Shown here: one piece after another, positions 4,605-9,558 of the stretch
Numbering within the stretch: position 1 is the first letter of the stretch
Layout: every line of letters starts with the position of its first letter
Origin: Candidatus Thorarchaeota archaeon
GTDB taxonomy: Archaea; Asgardarchaeota; Thorarchaeia; Thorarchaeales; Thorarchaeaceae
Assembly: GCA_016839345.1 (NCBI GenBank)
Contig: JAEOUL010000196.1
Location: forward strand, 1-9,558
Direction of reading: 5' to 3'
DNA length: 9,558 nt
Notes under the pieces: model-generated
What the model saw: only the letters and a program-made list of their open reading frames with translations
Told to the model about the DNA's origin: nothing
The model's database searches: none
Translations under genes and position numbers: made by a program

Positions 4605-6119
4605 ATGATTCGTCACACAAAGTTTAGCAAAGAGCTGACCTCCGTGAAATCCTCATCAGTTGTAGTTCTTGCATTTATCTTGTTGCTTGTGATTCCAGTA
4701 GTTGCTAGTGGAGCGACCACTCCACAATCTACAATCAGTCCCTCTGCTGAGGTTTTACTACCCGCGAAAGACTATGTGTGGCAAGAGATCAACGGGTTTT
4801 GTGCTTGGGCTGCTACAGCAATGGCTATGCAATATGCTGGTGTTGATGTCAATCTATACGATGTTTTTGCAGCTTCTACGATTGGCTTCTCCTTTGCATA
4901 TTTCCGATATAATGATGCTTTCTTGATGTTTCCTGGAGCCCTTCTCTCACAAGTAGAGCCAGCTGAGTTTCTTGCAAATCTCTATGGCGTCAACTATACT
5001 CTCTATTTGGGAACAGATATACCTGAATTAGAACAGACTGTTCAGGTCTACCACAGCCAAGGAATTAACATTGATGTTATTGACGGACAATCTGAAGCAC
5101 TTGAACTCATGAGAACAACCATCGACAATGGATACCCAATAATGATCAGCGTTGACCCCATGTTTCTCCCAGCATCTGATTATGATATTCTGAGAGAGCA
5201 AGATCTTTCAGGCGGAGGTCATGGAATTCTCGTTGTTGGATACAACGACACTTCGACCACTGCAACAATTATCGACCCCGGAGTTGGTTCCTTTGGAGAG
5301 AATTTCAGCTACCCAATCGATGGTCGGGGCAACTACTCAACAATATCCTATACATTATTGCTTGACGCATGGTCTAATCGATACTACATCACAAACACAT
5401 TTTTCCCTCTGACTACACCCACCACCTCCATTGACAATCAGCTTGGACCAATGGTTCGTGACAAACTACTGGGTGTTGGGACTACATATTTTCCAACAAG
5501 CCCAAATGCTTACGTTGGAAAGTTTGGTGAAGTAGGTTTTCGCGAAATGAGCACAGACCTCACACCTGATGGTCTTAAATCGTATCTGAGTCTTTTTGAT
5601 GATATAGAAGATGAAGTTAAATTCAAGGCATCCCTTCTATATTTCATTGGGCTCGGGTTCGAAGCGCAAGTGACACTTCAATACCTGTCGTATAGAACCG
5701 CGCTCTATGCTTTGCCTGACTTGATGCTGGACTCTGAGTTGAGTGAATTTGTCAGTGCAGGTGAAGCTGCACTTCCGGCCTTCGCTGAACTAGTTGACAA
5801 CTCAACACTTGTTTATCCTGGAAATCTTAGTCAAGCAAATGGTTTTGTAGCGTCCACATTCCGAGGAATAGCCGATGCATATAATGCTTCGGGCAACATT
5901 GATGCATCATTAGCTCCATATTCAGATGATTTGGATACAATCACTGGCAATCTTCTTATCATTGCAGACTCTTGGCAAGCAGCTGGTCTAGCTCTTGATG
6001 CCATCTGGCCTAGTGGGTTTCTCAATGAATACGGTCCGATCATTGCGTTTGCGGGAGCTGGAGTTGTAGCTCTTGTGATTCTCACTTTTTGGTGGATAAA
6101 AAAGAAACCATCTCAATAA
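4605..6119 (+). CDS. Secreted, C-terminally anchored C39-like (papain-fold) cysteine peptidase
   Basis: The frame is open further upstream, but that part overlaps the divergent gene, so I start at ATG 4605 (504 residues). GTG 4644 is a good rival that gives a compact signal peptide (KSSSVVVLAFILLLVIPVVASG). After the signal comes a C39-type fold, numbered from 4605: Gln60 (oxyanion) and Cys66 in WQEINGFCAWAATAMAMQYA, His206 in GGGHGILVVGYND, and Asp224 in ATIIDPG. The full triad is present, so an active extracellular peptidase is plausible. Residues about 270-470 are mostly helical with unknown role. The end, IIAFAGAGVVALVILTFWW followed by KKKPSQ, is a membrane anchor with a cytoplasmic tail. 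Unlike bacteriocin C39 peptidases, no ABC transporter is fused or adjacent, so leader-peptide processing during export is unlikely. It ends one base from the convergent SPATA20-type gene. Confidence 0.87.
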   Translation: MIRHTKFSKELTSVKSSSVVVLAFILLLVIPVVASGATTPQSTISPSAEVLLPAKDYVWQEINGFCAWAATAMAMQYAGVDVNLYDVFAASTIGFSFAYFRYNDAFLMFPGALLSQVEPAEFLANLYGVNYTLYLGTDIPELEQTVQVYHSQGINIDVIDGQSEALELMRTTIDNGYPIMISVDPMFLPASDYDILREQDLSGGGHGILVVGYNDTSTTATIIDPGVGSFGENFSYPIDGRGNYSTISYTLLLDAWSNRYYITNTFFPLTTPTTSIDNQLGPMVRDKLLGVGTTYFPTSPNAYVGKFGEVGFREMSTDLTPDGLKSYLSLFDDIEDEVKFKASLLYFIGLGFEAQVTLQYLSYRTALYALPDLMLDSELSEFVSAGEAALPAFAELVDNSTLVYPGNLSQANGFVASTFRGIADAYNASGNIDASLAPYSDDLDTITGNLLIIADSWQAAGLALDAIWPSGFLNEYGPIIAFAGAGVVALVILTFWWIKKKPSQ

Positions 6120-6120
6120 G

Positions 6121-8226
6121 TTATACCTGATCTACACCCAGGAGTTCTAGAAGTTTCTGAACATCATTAGTGGGCAACTTGCAGTTATAGTCTATACACA
6201 CATGTGCGGTTGCCTTTCCTCCCATTGTGTCATGAAACTTTGCAAAAGGTGCTAGTCGAGAAACTACTTCTGACTGATGCTTTGTTCCCTTCAGCAGGAT
6301 TACTTTGTTTGGAATGAACTGCTCTCGAACTGCGTCTATCATTTCCTGCGAGCTGGTCTCTGATGGGTCTCCTGCAATCACTATTTCATAGGATTCTCCA
6401 CGAGAAAATTCAACAGCCATCAACATCATCGAAAAACCAGAGTAGGCTCGATGAATTATTCCTGAGAATGCTCGGATTGTTTCTGAAGCGTTTTCCTCTA
6501 ATATCGTGTTTCCTAGAAATCGTGCTAGACGAATTAGATTCATCGCTGCAACGGAGTTACCGGATGGTATTGCTCCATCATATGCGTCTTTCTTCCTCAC
6601 CAAGAGTTCCTCCGAATAAGTTCCAGTGAAGAATAACCCTCCTTCTTCATCATCCCAAAAATGCTCTAGCATGTCAAATGTCAAATCTCTTGCTAACTCC
6701 AGATACTTTGGATTGAATGTCGCCTCATAGGTTTCCAGTAAAGCCCACACAAGATACGAATAATCATCTAGAAATGCTTGGATAACTATTTCTCCATCTT
6801 TGTATCTGTGAAAGAGTCGTTGCTTGTCATCAATCATAGTTTCAACAATGAATGATAATGCTCTCTCGGCAGCTTCAATGAACTTGGAATCACCAAGAAC
6901 TGCTCCAGCTTTTGCTAGTGCTGCAATCATGAATCCATTCCAGTCAGTCAGAATCTTGTCATCCAGACTTGGTCTGACCCTCTTTTCTCTACGAATGAAC
7001 AACTTTGCTTTTGCTTCATTCAAAAGGAGTTTCAGCTCCTCTCGGCTCAAATCTAGATCTGTGTTGATGTCAACAGATTCTGTGAGATATAGTATATTGA
7101 GACCTGTTTTCCTACGAGTGGCTTCATCTTCGAAATTTCCATCCTCGTGAATATTGAATACCTGCATGAAGATTGATGCCATCTCATCTTTGAGGACATC
7201 TTCAATCTCATTCTTTCTCCAAGTGTAGAATTTACCTTCTTCCCCTTCCGAGTCTGCGTCTTCTGCTGAATAGAACGCCCCATCTGGACTTGTCAAGTCC
7301 CTGGTGACATACTCAAAAATCTCTTGAATAATTTCAGCGTAGTTGTGTTTTCTGGTTATCTGATAGACTTCAGTATATGCCATCATCAGGCTGGCTTGGT
7401 CGTAGAGCATTTTCTCAAAATGCGGAAGAAGCCACTCTGCATCTGTGGAATATCTATGGAATCCGAATCCAAGATGATCGAAGATTCCCCCATTCCTCAT
7501 TGCTTGAAGCGTCTTCTCAACAATGTATAGTGCCCAATCATCTCCAGTTCTTTTCCAATATCTGAGTATTAACATCAAATTGTGAGGTGACGGAAACTTT
7601 GGAGCTGACCCAAACCCGCCATTCTTTTCATCAAATCGCTGTGAAAGTTGGGAGAACGCCAGATCAACTGCATCGAGTGTTAGGTCAGAATCTGAACTTG
7701 AAGAAGGAGACTCGGCTAGTGCTTTCTGAATACGTTCTGTTGTTTGATCGATGTTTGTCCTGTCCACATCCCAAATCTCTTTGATTCGTGGAATGAGTTC
7801 TTTGATACCCATATTGCCGTAGCGGCTTTCCTTTGGGATATATGTCGCAGCGTAGAATGGCTCTTTGTTTGGTGTCATAATTATTGTTAGAGGCCACCCA
7901 CCTCGACCAGTGATCATTTGAGCAACTTCCATGTAAACTCCATCAATGTCTGGACGCTCCTCTCTGTCTACCTTAATGTTGATGAAAGCGTCATTCATCA
8001 GACTAGCAACCTCCTCATCCTCGAAAGACTCATGAGCCATCACGTGACACCAGTGACAGGTACTGTACCCTACTGAAAGAAACACCGGTTTATTCTCTTT
8101 ACTTGCCTTCTCGAAGGCTTCTTCACCCCAAGGATACCAATCAACTGGATTATCGGCATGCTGGAGGAGGTACGGACTTTTTTCTTGTGATAACCTATTC
8201 TTTCTCGCACTACTCCTGTTTGTCAA
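6121..8226 (-). CDS. Thioredoxin-domain protein of the YyaL/SPATA20 (DUF255) family
   Basis: The protein has 701 residues, normal for the family. The N-terminal domain (about 11-170) is thioredoxin-like with the family signature [18 protein letters not shown] (16-33), the redox motif CHWC at 57-60, [15 protein letters not shown], and GGWPLTI. The remaining residues form an alpha/alpha-barrel-like region similar to N-acylglucosamine epimerases and glycosidases ([49 protein letters not shown]). No signal peptide is present, so it should be cytoplasmic. The biochemical role of this widespread family is not settled; a redox-linked or sugar-related function is usually proposed. The start is TTG at 8226, with GAGGA six bases upstream. 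The HD gene precedes it by 85 bases on the same strand. Confidence 0.93.
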   Translation of the reverse strand: MTNRSSARKNRLSQEKSPYLLQHADNPVDWYPWGEEAFEKASKENKPVFLSVGYSTCHWCHVMAHESFEDEEVASLMNDAFINIKVDREERPDIDGVYMEVAQMITGRGGWPLTIIMTPNKEPFYAATYIPKESRYGNMGIKELIPRIKEIWDVDRTNIDQTTERIQKALAESPSSSSDSDLTLDAVDLAFSQLSQRFDEKNGGFGSAPKFPSPHNLMLILRYWKRTGDDWALYIVEKTLQAMRNGGIFDHLGFGFHRYSTDAEWLLPHFEKMLYDQASLMMAYTEVYQITRKHNYAEIIQEIFEYVTRDLTSPDGAFYSAEDADSEGEEGKFYTWRKNEIEDVLKDEMASIFMQVFNIHEDGNFEDEATRRKTGLNILYLTESVDINTDLDLSREELKLLLNEAKAKLFIRREKRVRPSLDDKILTDWNGFMIAALAKAGAVLGDSKFIEAAERALSFIVETMIDDKQRLFHRYKDGEIVIQAFLDDYSYLVWALLETYEATFNPKYLELARDLTFDMLEHFWDDEEGGLFFTGTYSEELLVRKKDAYDGAIPSGNSVAAMNLIRLARFLGNTILEENASETIRAFSGIIHRAYSGFSMMLMAVEFSRGESYEIVIAGDPSETSSQEMIDAVREQFIPNKVILLKGTKHQSEVVSRLAPFAKFHDTMGGKATAHVCIDYNCKLPTNDVQKLLELLGVDQV

Positions 8227-8232
8227 GGTAAA

Positions 8233-8237
8233 TCCTC
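8233..8237 (-). promoter_or_regulatory. GAGGA ribosome site fixing a TTG start
   Basis: The minus strand reads GAGGA, six bases before the TTG at 8226. This supports that codon as the start of the SPATA20-type protein. Confidence 0.5.
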
Positions 8238-8249
8238 ACTCAAAAAACT

Positions 8250-8266
8250 GTTAAAAGAATTTTAAC
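8250..8266 (-). promoter_or_regulatory. Perfect inverted repeat GTTAAAA-GAA-TTTTAAC over a probable promoter
   Basis: Two 7-base arms match without mismatch around a 3-base centre. The site lies 24-40 bases upstream of the TTG at 8226. Its AT-rich arms (TTAAAA and TTTTAA) are also the best TATA-box candidates for that gene. It could be an operator where a dimeric regulator blocks TBP, or simply a symmetric TATA region. No long T tract follows, so it does not look like a terminator of the HD gene. Confidence 0.45.
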
Positions 8267-8311
8267 TATTGTTATCAGTCCTTTTTTGGTGATGTGTCGT
8301 GTGGTCCAAAT

Positions 8312-8881
8312 CTATAATACAAAGTCACTATCTTTCTTAGAGAATCCTAGTTCTAAGAAGACCTTTGATACCCTTGCTAGACGCGAGTCCTTTGGCTCAA
8401 ATCCATGAAGATATGCATCGAAACTATCAACATCTTTCAATAGTTCAGCATACTGATTCTTGATGATTCTTTCTTTGTCTGAGTGGCCTTCAATTGCTTT
8501 GATGATTTGCTTGACCTCAGCATCAGTGATCAATCCTAGTTGGTTTCCCCACACCTCATTGTATTCCGCGACAATTTCTTTGACATATAGTTGTGCCTTG
8601 TTCCAATGATCTTCCCACTTGCCAGTATGTAATGAATACACGTCATGAAATGCTGCAATTATAGCTGCGAGTTCGACGTTGTATCCTCTCTTGATAGCAA
8701 GCAATTTGGCTAGTTGAGTTGTTGTATGCATATGCAAGACACTCCAGGAAATTGGAACGCTAGTTTCTCTCTCCTTGTCATTCATAATTGATTCTATTCT
8801 AATCTGTATAATAAGGAGTATCTGATTCAATCTCCAGACCGGAAGTCCGTCTTCTGGCTTACCGCCACTCATTTGCAGCAT
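8312..8881 (-). CDS. HD-domain phosphohydrolase
   Basis: The protein has 189 residues from the ATG at 8881. Residues about 46-158 form an HD fold: SWSVLHMHTTTQLAKLLA supplies the first His (50 or 52), AAIIAAFHDVYSLHTGKW carries the His79-Asp80 pair, and ELLKDVDSFDAYLHG provides the closing Asp (152). Extra His residues at 85, 92 and 133 could bind a second metal. The substrate is unknown; HD proteins act on nucleotides and cyclic nucleotides among others. The first 32 residues (SGGKPEDGLPVWRLNQILLI...) are not part of the fold, and an ATG at 8785 could be an alternative start. Neither start has a strong Shine-Dalgarno. The gene shares a promoter region with the divergent methyltransferase-like gene and lies 85 bases upstream of the SPATA20-type gene, which has its own promoter candidate. 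Confidence 0.82.
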   Translation of the reverse strand: MLQMSGGKPEDGLPVWRLNQILLIIQIRIESIMNDKERETSVPISWSVLHMHTTTQLAKLLAIKRGYNVELAAIIAAFHDVYSLHTGKWEDHWNKAQLYVKEIVAEYNEVWGNQLGLITDAEVKQIIKAIEGHSDKERIIKNQYAELLKDVDSFDAYLHGFEPKDSRLARVSKVFLELGFSKKDSDFVL

Positions 8882-8929
8882 AATTCATCACAGTTCAAAT
8901 TCTGTGTACTGTGCTTAGAACAGACCCTA

Positions 8930-8939
8930 CATAAGTATT
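8930..8939. promoter_or_regulatory. TATA-like element shared by two divergent genes
   Basis: CATAAGTATT reads as TATA-like on both strands. On plus, its centre is about 28 bases before the GTG at 8962, the spacing of a leaderless archaeal message. On minus (AATACTTATG) it is about 50 bases from the ATG at 8881, leaving a leader of roughly 25 bases. The evidence is position and composition only. Confidence 0.35.
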
Positions 8940-8961
8940 CCAACCAAAATGAAACATAATC

Positions 8962-9558
8962 GTGGACTGGTGTTTGAGATTGGAAAACAGAAGTCTGAAA
9001 GATAGAGTGAAACTTAGATTGACTGGGATTATCGGATACCTTCTACCATTGATTGCATCCCTTCCTCCTCTGGCTGCATGGGGAGGTCTCATGACTGTTC
9101 CATTCATTGTGTACTTGGTGATGATGTTCAGCAACATCTCCACAGCAGCCCCACCACTTCCTGACTACACACGATTGGAAAACATAATCATACTTGGGGT
9201 TGCTGGTTTCGGATTGGTCCTTCTGATCTACTCTGTTGCACATCTATGGAGAGCCAAGTCACATGGACTGGTGACTACTGGTCCCTACAGACTTGTTCGG
9301 CATCCGCAGTATTTTGCACTGATTATTTTCACTTTGATGATGACTTATCAGAGTGTTTGGATTTTAAGGAACACATTCGGTATAGGTTGGCTCACTGCTG
9401 ACCAGACTTTGATTCTCTGGTATCTTATGCTAGCAGGTTATGTGGTGATTGCTTGGGTCGAGGAGATGCACCTCAAAAAGACATTCCGTGATGAGTGGAA
9501 TGTGTATAGTGACGAGGTTGGTTTCCTCCTGCCCTTCATACGTTTCAAATCAGAATTG
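8962..9558 (+). CDS. ICMT/PEMT-like membrane methyltransferase (3' end outside window)
   Basis: The frame opens after a TGA at 8950-8952 and continues past the window end, giving 199 visible residues. The C-terminal half carries the signature of isoprenylcysteine carboxyl methyltransferase and phospholipid methyltransferase relatives: GLVTTGPYRLVRHPQYFALI (the GPY...RHPxY SAM-binding motif), then EEMHLKKTFRDEW and VYSDEVGFLLPF. Four or five membrane segments are visible, including YLLPLIASLPPLAAWGG, ILGVAGFGLVLLIYSV and ILWYLMLAGYVVIAWV. An insert (TYQSVWILRNTFGIGWLTAD) separates the RHP motif from the last helix. GTG 8962 would suit a leaderless message; TTG 8980, with GGTG seven bases upstream, is an alternative. 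SAM-dependent methylation of a lipid, prenyl-cysteine or other small thiol is the family theme; the substrate here is unknown. Confidence 0.85.
   Translation, partial: MDWCLRLENRSLKDRVKLRLTGIIGYLLPLIASLPPLAAWGGLMTVPFIVYLVMMFSNISTAAPPLPDYTRLENIIILGVAGFGLVLLIYSVAHLWRAKSHGLVTTGPYRLVRHPQYFALIIFTLMMTYQSVWILRNTFGIGWLTADQTLILWYLMLAGYVVIAWVEEMHLKKTFRDEWNVYSDEVGFLLPFIRFKSEL

Noticed and set aside
4605..6119. Bacteriocin or RiPP export locus based on the C39 fold
   Set aside because: There is no ABC transporter, no double-glycine leader peptide and no immunity-like gene. The peptidase has its own signal peptide and anchor and should face outward.

Overview
The window looks archaeal. Several genes appear to have TATA-like boxes about 25-30 bases upstream of likely transcription starts, and some seem to begin on leaderless or near-leaderless messages. 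Others carry GGAGG or GGTG ribosome sites in front of TTG or GTG starts. The surface proteins have simple archaeal membrane anchors, and the radical SAM enzyme resembles a mainly archaeal SPASM subfamily. Base composition is moderate (roughly 40% GC by eye). An Asgard-type (for example Thorarchaeia-like) or other uncultured archaeal genome would fit, but no marker gene here proves it. I see no rRNA, tRNA, CRISPR array, transposase or integrase.

Layout: the window opens inside a plus-strand membrane protein (2-469, 5' end missing), followed by a hairpin with a T-rich tail. Facing it is a 49-residue minus-strand tail-anchored peptide (520-669) and a GNAT acetyltransferase (735-1211). A second GNAT (about 1343-1840) diverges from the first. 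Its true N-terminus has no ATG, GTG or TTG start, so it uses ATT or has lost one base. It converges with a 4-base overlap on larB (1837-2628), a nickel-pincer cofactor gene. larB lies downstream of a radical SAM/SPASM enzyme (2685-3764) on the same strand and may be co-transcribed with it.

After a roughly 330-base gap holding a probable relic of a membrane-anchored protein (3902-4036) come two divergent surface-protein genes. One is a small anchored protein with a PPC-like beta domain (4093-4512, minus). The other is a C39-like papain-fold cysteine peptidase with a signal peptide and C-terminal anchor (4605-6119, plus). They share a 92-base promoter region.

The last third holds a YyaL/SPATA20-type thioredoxin-fold protein (6121-8226, minus), an HD-domain phosphohydrolase upstream of it (8312-8881, minus), and a divergent, 3'-truncated ICMT/PEMT-like membrane methyltransferase (from about 8962, plus). 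A perfect 7-base inverted repeat lies over the likely promoter of the SPATA20-type gene.

There is no single obvious multi-gene system. The best candidates for new biology are the radical SAM/LarB pair, the PPC/C39 divergent surface pair, the ATT-start GNAT, and the CxxC tail-anchored micropeptide. Non-ATG starts are unusually common in this window.
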